NCBI GenBank assembly: GCA_964404215.1
Contig: CAYOJF010000164.1
Location: forward strand, 1 to 8,994
Length of the DNA: 8,994 nt
Reading direction: 5' to 3'
Source: Aureispira sp964404215
GTDB lineage: Bacteria; Bacteroidota; Bacteroidia; Chitinophagales; Saprospiraceae
Part shown: positions 1 through 5,514 of the stretch, piece after piece
How positions within the stretch are numbered: the first letter of the stretch is position 1
Layout: every line of letters starts with the position of its first letter
Notes under the pieces: model-generated
What the model saw: only the letters and a program-made list of their open reading frames with translations
The model's database searches: none
What the model was told of the DNA's origin: nothing
Made by a program: the position numbers and the translations under genes

Positions 1-21
1 CTACTTTTCTGAATGAATTAG

Positions 22-58
22 ACGCTATCAAAAAGTTTATTTTTGGTAGCGTTTTTTT
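22..58 (+). terminator. Rho-independent terminator of a gene left of the window
   Basis: A 13-bp stem (22-34 with 40-52, one G-T pair) closes a 5-nt loop and runs directly into a T tract at 52-58. In-frame stop codons stand just upstream (TGA at 10-12 and 14-16, TAG at 19-21), so this probably ends a plus-strand gene whose body is outside the window. It also suggests that the gene at 182 needs its own promoter in 59-181. No clear promoter was recognised there. Confidence 0.85.
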
Positions 59-181
59 GTGAGGTGGTTGAGCACTTTGATATACTTTTCACATGAAATA
101 TTGGTTTCAATAAAGAGTATAGTTTTTTTTGCTTAATTTATGATTTATAAAAATTAAATGTCTCTATAGAAATCTCAAAAA

Positions 182-772
182 ATGGCACTTACCTTAGAAG
201 AAATTAAAGAAAACTACAGTAAATTCCCTGATTATAAAATTGAAAAAATCGCAACAGAAAGAATAGCTAGTTTACGTCCTGAAATTATTGAGATACTAAA
301 ATATGAAATTGAAAAAAGAAAATTAAATTCTCACTTGTTAACTAGTATCACTGCTCAACTAGAACCCATTTCAGAGAAAGATATCCAAATACTTACAGAA
401 AAAATAACTAATGCTCCTTGTCCATCATGTTCTTCTAACAAAACACTTTTGACTGCTACCCCTTTATTTGAAACAATAAGTATTTTGCTTGTAACTAACT
501 ACAAAGAAAAGATATTTATTGGCTGCCACTCTTGTTCTAAAAAAGAACAAAAACGATCTGTAGTTAAAACACTCTTTCTTGGTTGGTGGTCAGTGTGGGG
601 ACTTTTATACTACACACCAAAAACTTTATTTAAGACAATCTCAGCTTTTAAACAAAAAAAAACTGTAACATTAGATTCATTTGTAGTTGAAAACTTTGGT
701 AAACTAAAAGCTATTGAAAATAATCCCCCAAAAATTTCCTCCTTACTAAAAAAGTATAATTCAATCACTTGA
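182..772 (+). CDS. Zinc-ribbon protein of unknown function
   Basis: A 196-residue protein of unknown function. Residues 1-48 form a predicted helical segment rich in Glu and Lys (pattern YSKFPDYKIEKIA then LRPEIIEILKYEIEKR). As I remember it, this type of N-terminus occurs on several Bacteroidota proteins of unknown role. Two cysteine pairs, Cys80/Cys83 in CPSC and Cys115/Cys118 in CHSC, have the spacing of a structural zinc ribbon. Directly after it lies an aromatic hydrophobic stretch (about residues 130-146, LFLGWWSVWGLLYY), which may associate with or cross the membrane. The C-terminal 40 residues are basic and unremarkable. The ATG is the first in the frame. Its upstream region is A-rich with no clear Shine-Dalgarno sequence. 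The next open frame begins 11 bp after the TGA stop, so the two are probably co-transcribed. The zinc ribbon is inferred from Cys spacing only. Confidence 0.8.
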   Translation: MALTLEEIKENYSKFPDYKIEKIATERIASLRPEIIEILKYEIEKRKLNSHLLTSITAQLEPISEKDIQILTEKITNAPCPSCSSNKTLLTATPLFETISILLVTNYKEKIFIGCHSCSKKEQKRSVVKTLFLGWWSVWGLLYYTPKTLFKTISAFKQKKTVTLDSFVVENFGKLKAIENNPPKISSLLKKYNSIT

Positions 773-783
773 CAAATCCATTG

Positions 784-1302
784 ATGAACCATGAAAAATA
801 TACTAAACTGCTTCAGTGGCATAATGGAATAGAACATTTCGACTACAATTATGCAGTAGTCAATTATGACATAATAATTGAGACTAAAGCTGAATAGCAA
901 GAATATCCTATCTATAAATACCATTCAGTAGTAAAAATAAATGGTATTATTGAAAAATCAATTTTATTCAAATTCTGGGACGATGAAGAACTTAGTCCTT
1001 ATGAATTAATTTCTATTGAAGAATCAAACTTTCTATTTTATCGCAGTTGCTATGAATGGGGAATTATTGACATTTCTGCCAACAAACTTATGAAACAAGC
1101 AATAACATTCCAACCAGAAATAATCGAAAGAATACAAAATTCTATTATAGTTGATGATGAATTGGAAGTAGAATCCTATTCATTATATGGGAAACTAATT
1201 GATGTAAAACTAATAGATCCTCCATCAGAAAGAGTCACTACAAGAAATAGCTTAATCTATACAAGTCCCGTTTTGAGGAAACAAAAATTAATGCTAGAAT
1301 AG
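784..1302 (+). pseudogene. Hypothetical gene interrupted by one in-frame TAG
   Basis: From the ATG at 784 the reading frame runs to the TAG at 1300-1302, with a single interruption: codon 38 is TAG at 895-897. Without it the product would be 172 residues. The part before the stop (starting MNHEKYTKLLQWHNGIEHF) and the part after it (QEYPIYKYHSVVKINGI and onward) are equally protein-like, with the same Tyr/Ile/Glu-rich composition and no frame change. A single substitution, for example CAG or GAG to TAG, explains the break. Downstream, the only ATG starts are late; the ATG at 1090 would give a 70-residue remnant. TAG ends three other genes nearby (1816-1818, 4529-4531, 5515-5517), so it is an ordinary stop here and recoding is unlikely. 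No family was recognised. It lies between two small genes of unknown function on the same strand. A sequencing error is also possible. Confidence 0.65.
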
Positions 1303-1339
1303 CATCTATTCTTTCGACTTAAAAAGAAAATACTTCTAT

Positions 1340-1786
1340 ATGTTTGAAATAAAAATAGAAATAGCTGGAAAACTAAATGCAAAAGATAAAGAAGACCTTT
1401 CTGCTTCCGAAGCGATAGAAACTATTTATAATTTCCCAGAAGATAAAGTTATATTTATTTGGGAAGATATTGAATTCACTGCTTTTTTGAGTGGCGACAT
1501 AAGTGACAGCTGGTTTGATATTCTAGGATTGATGGGTAATCTTAATAGCTCAAAAACAAAATTTAACCTACAATTTCCATCTCAATCATTTTGGCATTAT
1601 TGGAAATTTAAAGAGTTTTCAAAAGATATTTGGGAAATAGAAGCACTCTGGTCTTTTGAAGAGAAGAAAAAAATCAAAGTAGCCAAAGATGTTTTCCAAA
1701 AAGAATTTCAAAAGTTGATTACGAGAGTAGAATCTGACTTAAAAAGTCAAAAATATATTGTTGAAAATTTCAGGGAATATATGTAA
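1340..1786 (+). CDS. Acidic aromatic-rich small protein, function unknown
   Basis: A 148-residue, probably cytoplasmic protein with no signal peptide or membrane segment. It is acidic in its first two thirds and rich in Trp and Phe (clusters IFIWEDIEF, SFWHYWKFKEF, DIWEIEALWSF). The last 45 residues look helical and more basic (EEKKKIKVAKDVFQKEFQKL). No family was recognised. The size, acidity and aromatic content resemble many single-domain immunity or DUF proteins of Bacteroidota accessory regions, but no toxin is visible nearby, so this is only an impression. It starts 37 bp after the interrupted gene and stops at a TAA only 29 bp before the end of the convergent TPR gene. No terminator hairpin was seen in that 29-bp gap. 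Confidence 0.75.
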   Translation: MFEIKIEIAGKLNAKDKEDLSASEAIETIYNFPEDKVIFIWEDIEFTAFLSGDISDSWFDILGLMGNLNSSKTKFNLQFPSQSFWHYWKFKEFSKDIWEIEALWSFEEKKKIKVAKDVFQKEFQKLITRVESDLKSQKYIVENFREYM

Positions 1787-1815
1787 GATAGCCCAATTAG
1801 TTCATCATAAAAACA

Positions 1816-2148
1816 CTACTCAAAATCATCCTCATCTCCTAATTCCATCTTAGCCCCTGCCAGTTCAGATAAGCTATGCTGATCTCCAGCCTCTTTAGCG
1901 ATCTTCATTCCTTTCTTGTAGGTAGCAAATGCTTTCGCATCTTCGCCCAACTCTTCATAGAGTTTACCCAAGTGGTAATATGTCCCTACATAAGTAGGAC
2001 TACTCTCCTCTATTTTCAAATAATAGGTCAATGCTTTATCCTTTTCGGTTAGCTTTTCATACTCTTTTGCTACTGCAAAAAGAATGAAAGGTTCATTAGG
2101 TGATTTTTCTAAAAAGGTAAACAACTGTTCCAATCTTGCAGAACTCAT
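1816..2148 (-). CDS. Small tetratricopeptide repeat (TPR) protein
   Basis: A 110-residue protein consisting almost wholly of TPR helices. A short N-terminal helix (residues 4-15) precedes two TPR units at about 18-51 and 52-85. The consensus positions are visible: A25, Y30 and A39 in the first, and Y57/Y58, LGKLYEELG (60-68), A73, Y77 and G80 in the second. A capping helix and an acidic tail (GDEDDFE) follow. There is no signal peptide, so it is probably a cytoplasmic protein-interaction scaffold. The pattern FLEKSPNEPFILFAVAKEY followed by YVGTYYHLGKLYEELG matches, from memory, a small stand-alone TPR protein common in Bacteroidota; its partner is unknown to me. The start at 2148 is the only ATG that keeps the complete first helix. 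The gene is convergent with the 1340-1786 gene, and a long palindrome lies upstream of its start. Confidence 0.88.
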   Translation of the reverse strand: MSSARLEQLFTFLEKSPNEPFILFAVAKEYEKLTEKDKALTYYLKIEESSPTYVGTYYHLGKLYEELGEDAKAFATYKKGMKIAKEAGDQHSLSELAGAKMELGDEDDFE

Positions 2149-2190
2149 AATTTGTATATTTTAGGTAGATAGACCAAAGAGACCTATAAT

Positions 2191-2355
2191 AGACATTATT
2201 ACGAATAGTTTCGTATAGTGAGCAGAAACATCTTTTTCCGCTTAGATTCATAAATACTCGAACTCATAGCTCTGGCTATGATTCTGTGTGTTTATTTCTC
2301 TAATCAAAAAAATCTGCTCACTCACTTTTATACAACTCTATTCGTAATAATCTCT
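2191..2355. repeat. Long nested imperfect palindrome, possible MITE
   Basis: The two halves of this 165-bp segment are complementary over most of their length. The outer arms 2191-2208 and 2338-2355 match at 17 of 18 positions. Further in, GTATA at 2213-2217 pairs with 2329-2333, and GTGAGCAGA at 2218-2226 pairs perfectly with TCTGCTCAC at 2313-2321. The innermost 28-nt arms pair at about 20 of 28 positions and end in a perfect 6-bp stem, CATAGC 2265-2270 with GCTATG 2275-2280, around the loop TCTG. All pairings share one centre near 2273. ATAAT flanks both ends (2186-2190 and 2357-2361) and could be a target duplication, but it is weak in AT-rich DNA. There is no coding capacity. A non-autonomous mobile element (MITE) or dispersed palindromic repeat fits best. 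A transcribed structured leader of either neighbour is the alternative. Confidence 0.7.
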
Positions 2356-2500
2356 AATAATAAATCAAAGATAGAAGGATTATCAAATAAAAAATAAAGA
2401 AGTGGGAACTTTTTTAATAAAAAAAATAAAAACCACAACTTCCTGATTACCAACTACTTAAAACTACATAGTATTTCTTAAAAATTTCAAAGAATCAAGT

Positions 2501-2518
2501 TTGGCACGTTTTTCTGCT
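2501..2518 (+). promoter_or_regulatory. Sigma-54-like promoter candidate, spacer one base long
   Basis: TTGGCACG at 2501-2508 is an exact sigma-54 -24 element, and TGCT at 2515-2518 supplies the -12 GC. The spacing between GG (2503-2504) and GC (2516-2517) is 11 bases instead of the strict 10. If functional, transcription would start near 2529, leaving a leader of about 47 nt before the ATG at 2576. The off-by-one spacing is a real weakness, and no enhancer-binding regulator is encoded nearby. Confidence 0.3.
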
Positions 2519-2575
2519 ATAGTAGATCAACATACAACACTAACTAACTGAACGATATTAACAAACTATTCTTAC

Positions 2576-3286
2576 ATGAAAACACTTATACTCTCTTTTA
2601 TTTTACTATTCGGATATACTAATTTTTCATTGGCACAAAGCCTCCAAAGTCTTACTAAACAACCCACTCTATTAAAAACCCCAACCAGTACCACACTTAA
2701 AACCAAAATCCCAAATGGAATTGTTCCTACAAAAGTAGCTACTAGGAAACTAAAACCTCAACGAGGCAATAACGGAGGGGGAAATCCAAATGTAAACATC
2801 AATGTAGGTGGTGTGAATGATACTAAGATCATTCGTGAAGAAATAGCCATTAGTAATGCTACAATTCGTCAAGATATGGCGATCAATAAAAACGAAATCC
2901 TAGAGGAACTTTATGTTACAGAAGCTAATATCCGAAATGATGTTGCTCAAGGGCAAGCTCAGATAACTGCAGATCTAGAAAATACCAAAGCAGAACTAGA
3001 GCAAGCGATTAGAGATAATCAACAAGCTATAGAACAACAAATTGCTGCCTTGACTGCAAATAAGAAAAAAGCGACTACCGCTCAAAGACGATTATTAGAA
3101 CAAGCCAGAAAAGAACAAGCAGAAATGCAAGCATTATTAGCCCTCCAAAATAATGAACTAGAAAGAGGGCTCCTAGCTAATAGAATTGCAATTCTAGAAA
3201 ACAAGAATTTAATACACCTTTCAGTAGTACTGGCTATTATAATTATGACCGTACTTGCTATGCGATACTTCACTCGCAATGACTAA
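2576..3286 (+). CDS. Exported coiled-coil protein with C-terminal membrane anchor
   Basis: A 236-residue protein with four visible parts. Residues 1-20 form a signal peptide (MKTLILSFILLFGY, likely cleavage after LA-20 before Gln21). Residues 21-80 are a low-complexity Thr/Lys/Pro stretch ending in an Asn/Gly linker (RGNNGGGNPNVNINVGG). Residues 82-210 form a long, highly charged helix rich in Gln, Glu, Ala and Asn, with regular Ile/Leu spacing typical of a coiled coil (IREEIAISNATIRQDMAINK, and EQAIRDNQQAIEQQIAAL further on). Residues 212-229 are one hydrophobic helix, followed by a short tail RYFTRND. The protein is therefore probably exported and anchored in the inner membrane by its C-terminus, with the coiled coil in the periplasm. 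No enzymatic motif is present and no named family was recognised. The next exported-protein gene starts 50 bp downstream with no terminator between them, so an operon is likely. The role is unknown. Confidence 0.82.
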   Translation: MKTLILSFILLFGYTNFSLAQSLQSLTKQPTLLKTPTSTTLKTKIPNGIVPTKVATRKLKPQRGNNGGGNPNVNINVGGVNDTKIIREEIAISNATIRQDMAINKNEILEELYVTEANIRNDVAQGQAQITADLENTKAELEQAIRDNQQAIEQQIAALTANKKKATTAQRRLLEQARKEQAEMQALLALQNNELERGLLANRIAILENKNLIHLSVVLAIIIMTVLAMRYFTRND

Positions 3287-3336
3287 ACACAACTTCACAT
3301 TGACACACTAATTCACAAATACAAAAAATATAAATT

Positions 3337-4221
3337 ATGAAAAATATAACCATACTTATCGCACTTTTTTTCGGACTAGCTATCGCTTCCGCTTCTGCAC
3401 AAAATGGAACTACTAAAAGAGGCGTACAAATAGTAGACAACGGAAATAAATTGGAGAAGCCTGATAGTAAAACTAGAGGTGGAGCTCAAGTTGTATCCGG
3501 AGGAAATAAAACAAATGATGCCAATTCTAGAAATGGATACGGAGGAACAAGACCAACGAGAGGTGGTGCTAATGGTGGCATAAGACCAACAAGAGGCGGT
3601 GGTCATCACGGTGGTGGTCATCAAGGTGGCGGAAATAATAGAGATGGTAATCACTGTGGCCGTAGTAGTGGGCATTGTCGTANNNNNNNNNNCGGATGTC
3701 CAGTAGGTGCCTGAAATCATGGCGGTGGTCCTCATGGTGGCGGACATCATGGCGGTCGTCCTCACGGTGGCGGAAATCATGGCGGTGGTCATCACGGTGG
3801 CGGAAATCATGGCGGTGGTCATCATGGTGGTGGAGGTTGTAATAATGGAAATCACAATACCCCTTCATGTGGTCATAATGGGTGTTCTCCTACTCGTTGT
3901 TCTCATGGTGGTGGACACTACAACCCATGGACCCCATGTACATCAAGTAAATTTTTAGCCATTAAACAACAAATTGCATACGAGTCTAACTCTATTCATA
4001 GATTAGAAGTAGCAATGCGTTTGATCAAACGTCATCACTACACTACACAACAAGCTAGTCAAATTGTAGTCTTATTCAATAATTCTATTCATCGGTTGGA
4101 GGTTGCAAAAGAGATTTATCTATTTACTTGTGATAAACATAACTTCCATAATATTGTGAGAAACCAGTTTTCAAATAGTGTTCAAAGAATGGATTTATAC
4201 GCCTATATGGATTGTCACTAA
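3337..4221 (+). CDS. Secreted Gly/His-rich DUF4476 protein, interrupted by gap and TGA
   Basis: Read as one gene in a single frame, this encodes about 294 residues. Residues 1-21 are a signal peptide ending ASA before Gln22. Residues 28-58 hold a diverged duplication (RGVQIVDNGNK, then RGGAQVVSGGNK). Next come TRPTRGG motifs and a long Gly/His-rich region with several Cys, which could bind metal ions. The final 90 residues (3952-4218) match the DUF4476 pattern: three helical repeats carrying NSIHRLEVA, NSIHRLEVA and NSVQRMDLY, with YTTQQASQIVVLF between the first two. The gene is broken by ten Ns at 3683-3692 and a TGA at 3712-3714 (codon 126). After the TGA the only in-frame ATG is at 4015, inside DUF4476, so the second half has no credible start of its own and belongs to this gene. 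The TGA replaces a GGA found in the same place in other repeat units. The true gap length is uncertain, so frame continuity is assumed. DUF4476 function is unknown. Confidence 0.72.
3683..3692. other. Assembly gap of ten Ns inside a repetitive coding region
   Basis: Ten consecutive N bases interrupt the Gly/His-coding repeat. A run of exactly ten is probably a placeholder, so the missing length and the relation between the frames on each side are unknown. Bases close to the gap, including the TGA twenty bases downstream, are less reliable than the rest of the window. Confidence 0.95.
3712..3831 (+). repeat. Four tandem 30-bp units encoding Gly/His decapeptides
   Basis: Units at 3712-3741, 3742-3771, 3772-3801 and 3802-3831 each encode ten residues of the form G-(N/H)-H-G-G-(G/R)-(H/P)-H-G-G. 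Units 3 and 4 differ at two bases. The first codon is GGA in units 2-4 and TGA in unit 1. Similar but irregular Gly/His coding lies on the other side of the N gap (about 3595-3640). Such a repeat can expand, contract or be collapsed by an assembler. Confidence 0.85.
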
Positions 4222-4528
4222 TACGGGATCTCTAGCAAAACGGGATAGTCTCAGAGTACTTTCAAAGTTCATTTTCACACAAGCTCTAAGTAAGGATATG
4301 CTCTTCAATAACGCAGTTACACAAAAAATAAACGCAGTTACTCATTTACTTTTATAATTGAGAACTACTATCAACTTAAAATATTAACTTTAAGTATATA
4401 TTCATTTTAAGTTTCATATTATCACTCTCATAGTACTACCTGAAACTGTTCAAATGTTTATGACTTAACAAAACAAGCACTACACTAATCACTTTGTTTT
4501 GTAGGCAAGATTACTTTGGTAGTCTTGC
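4222..4528. other. 307-bp intergenic region between convergent genes
   Basis: No open frame of note is present. Positions 4223-4229 and 4240-4246 repeat ACGGGAT. An 11-bp direct repeat lies at 4310-4320 and 4331-4341. A perfect 10-bp inverted repeat (AACTTAAAAT at 4373-4382, ATTTTAAGTT at 4404-4413) encloses AT-rich DNA. The terminator hairpin begins at 4502. Both flanking genes end here, so a promoter is not required, and the repeats have no obvious client gene. Confidence 0.6.
4310..4341. repeat. Pair of 11-bp direct repeats, 21-bp period
   Basis: AACGCAGTTAC occurs at 4310-4320 and again at 4331-4341, start to start 21 bp, which is two helical turns. Two identical sites on one face of the helix are typical of a protein-binding operator, but no gene start lies nearby. 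A short replication-slippage relic is the simpler alternative. Confidence 0.5.
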
Positions 4529-4537
4529 CTATTTTTT
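4502..4537 (+). terminator. Rho-independent terminator after the DUF4476 gene
   Basis: The arms 4502-4514 and 4519-4531 form a 13-bp stem with one T-G pair and a 4-nt loop, followed by six Ts at 4532-4537. The T tract is on the plus strand, so it stops transcription coming from the 2576-4221 genes. The right arm includes the TAG stop codon (4529-4531) of the convergent minus-strand gene. In that direction an A tract precedes the hairpin and no T run follows, so minus-strand termination would be weaker. Confidence 0.85.
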
Positions 4538-5449
4538 ATACTGGGTAAGGTACAAACGACTTACTTCTTTTGTATCGCGGTATGTTTTCTGCTTTACTTT
4601 CCACCCTTTTTTATTGTACCAACTAATCACAGATCCATTAAAAGTAGTTTCTTTATAATAATCCTCTTTCTGTTTTTGAAGTTGAGTATTGCAATGATAA
4701 AAATAGGTTTTAGTATAACTCCTAGGAAATTGATATAAATTACTCTGAGTAGAAATTTCCTTTGCTAGTAATCCCTTTCTATTATAAGTGTAGGAAGTGG
4801 TCATCAATACATTGTCAGTAGGATCACGGCTTTCTCTCTTAATCAGTTGTTGCTGTGTATTGTAATAAAAAGTATCTTTTTGTATCAGAATTTTATCCGA
4901 AACTGGTGTATTTATAGCTAAGTTGTAATTATGAACCCCGACTAATTTGCCTGCTGCATTATATTGATATTGGTAGTAAACGCACCATTCATGGTTTCCT
5001 AATGGTTGAAGACAATCCTTGCATCTAATCACTTGATTGGTACTATCATAGGTATAAATAACATGTTGTTGACTATTATTAGAAGCGACATAATAGCGTA
5101 CTTTATTTGCTGGTGTCAAAAAGTAAGTAGCAGCACTCGAATCCAATAAATTAACTGAAGTCACTTCACTACTATCGGTATAATTCAATTGGATGTCAAA
5201 CAACTTTTGTCCTGTTTTTCGATCATAGGCAATATCTGATGCTAAAAATCCATCTTCATAAGTAGTCTCCTGTTTTAGATACAAATCTCTTCGTTTGCCT
5301 GTCAAACTTTCTTTTATACGCTTTTGGCTATAAGCTGCTTGCAAATGGCTTTCTGAATCTTGCAGGTATTGCCAAGTATTATAACCTCTCTGAGCGTTAG
5401 CAACAGCAATAAATACGAATAAGAATAGTAGAGTAGTAATTTTTTTCAT
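4529..5449 (-). CDS. Secreted YD-repeat-like protein
   Basis: A 306-residue protein with a signal peptide (residues 1-19, ending ANA before Gln20), so exported, probably to the periplasm or cell surface. From about residue 128 it contains repeated tyrosine-rich beta-strand units: IYTYDSTNQVI (131-141), YQYNAAGKLVGVHNY (161-175), FYYNTQQQLIKRES (194-207) and YTYNRKGLLAKEIS (220-233). These follow the YD/RHS pattern Y-x-Y-(D/N)-x(3-4)-G/Q-L. Only four or five units are present and there is no RHS core or C-terminal toxin region, so this is not an RHS toxin. Four Cys (143, 146, 156, 253) could form disulfides. The middle of the protein is also strand-rich. Function is unknown. It starts 65 bp after the DUF1761 gene, with a terminator hairpin in that gap, so expression may be at least partly independent. 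Confidence 0.8.
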   Translation of the reverse strand: MKKITTLLFLFVFIAVANAQRGYNTWQYLQDSESHLQAAYSQKRIKESLTGKRRDLYLKQETTYEDGFLASDIAYDRKTGQKLFDIQLNYTDSSEVTSVNLLDSSAATYFLTPANKVRYYVASNNSQQHVIYTYDSTNQVIRCKDCLQPLGNHEWCVYYQYQYNAAGKLVGVHNYNLAINTPVSDKILIQKDTFYYNTQQQLIKRESRDPTDNVLMTTSYTYNRKGLLAKEISTQSNLYQFPRSYTKTYFYHCNTQLQKQKEDYYKETTFNGSVISWYNKKGWKVKQKTYRDTKEVSRLYLTQYKK

Positions 5450-5463
5450 AGGAACTTTTTTTC

Positions 5464-5500
5464 ATAAAAAAAGAGTGGTAGAAAATCTACCACCCTTTTT
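5464..5500 (-). terminator. Bidirectional-looking terminator after the DUF1761 gene
   Basis: The arms 5468-5482 and 5486-5500 form a 15-bp stem with one A-C mismatch around an AAA loop; the inner 8 bp (GTGGTAGA with TCTACCAC) are perfect. Read on the minus strand, the G/C part is followed by a run of Ts (complement of 5464-5472), as expected after the DUF1761 stop at 5515. The outer arms are A/T runs, so the plus strand also ends in Ts. The hairpin leaves only about 15 bp before the ATG at 5449. Confidence 0.8.
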
Positions 5501-5514
5501 ACTTCATATTTTTA

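Larger units (their letters stand above)
2149..2575. other. 427-bp intergenic region between divergent genes
   Basis: This gap separates the minus-strand TPR gene from the plus-strand coiled-coil gene, so it must hold promoters for both. It contains the nested palindrome at 2191-2355 and a sigma-54-like motif at 2501-2518. Positions 2356-2500 are very AT-rich with A and T runs and no open frame of note. No match to the usual Bacteroidota -33 TTTG / -7 TAnnTTTG promoter was convincing on either strand. Confidence 0.7.

Noticed and set aside
77..130. Bacteroidota-type promoter (TTTG then TAnnTTTG) before the gene at 182
   Set aside because: TTTG near 77 has about the right distance to a TA-containing block near 100, but the -7 element matches poorly and T-rich DNA gives many such partial hits.
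895..897. TAG read as an amino acid (recoding)
   Set aside because: TAG terminates three intact genes in this window, and no recoding element or suppressor tRNA was seen.
610..924. Minus-strand open frame of about 100 codons
   Set aside because: It overlaps the zinc-ribbon gene and the interrupted gene on the other strand. Its composition is a Phe/Ile-rich shadow of A-rich coding sequence.
2186..2361. ATAAT at both ends of the palindrome as a proven target-site duplication
   Set aside because: Five A/T bases in AT-rich DNA easily recur by chance, so this is only a weak hint for mobility.
3712..3831. Regular 30-bp units as a CRISPR array
   Set aside because: The units are directly adjacent with no variable spacers and are in phase with codons, so they are a coding tandem repeat.
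3376..3868. Long minus-strand open frames across the Gly/His repeat (Thr/Met-rich and His/Asp-rich translations)
   Set aside because: They are the antisense reading of the 30-bp coding repeat and cross the N gap. The plus strand has a signal peptide and a recognisable DUF4476 end in one frame.
3707..3958. Plus-strand frame reading MAVV-type repeats
   Set aside because: It is a shifted frame of the same tandem repeat. It lacks a leader and stops before DUF4476.
4529..5449. RHS/polymorphic toxin
   Set aside because: Only a few YD-like units are present, with no RHS core, no hypervariable C-terminus and no immunity gene, so a toxin call is not supported.
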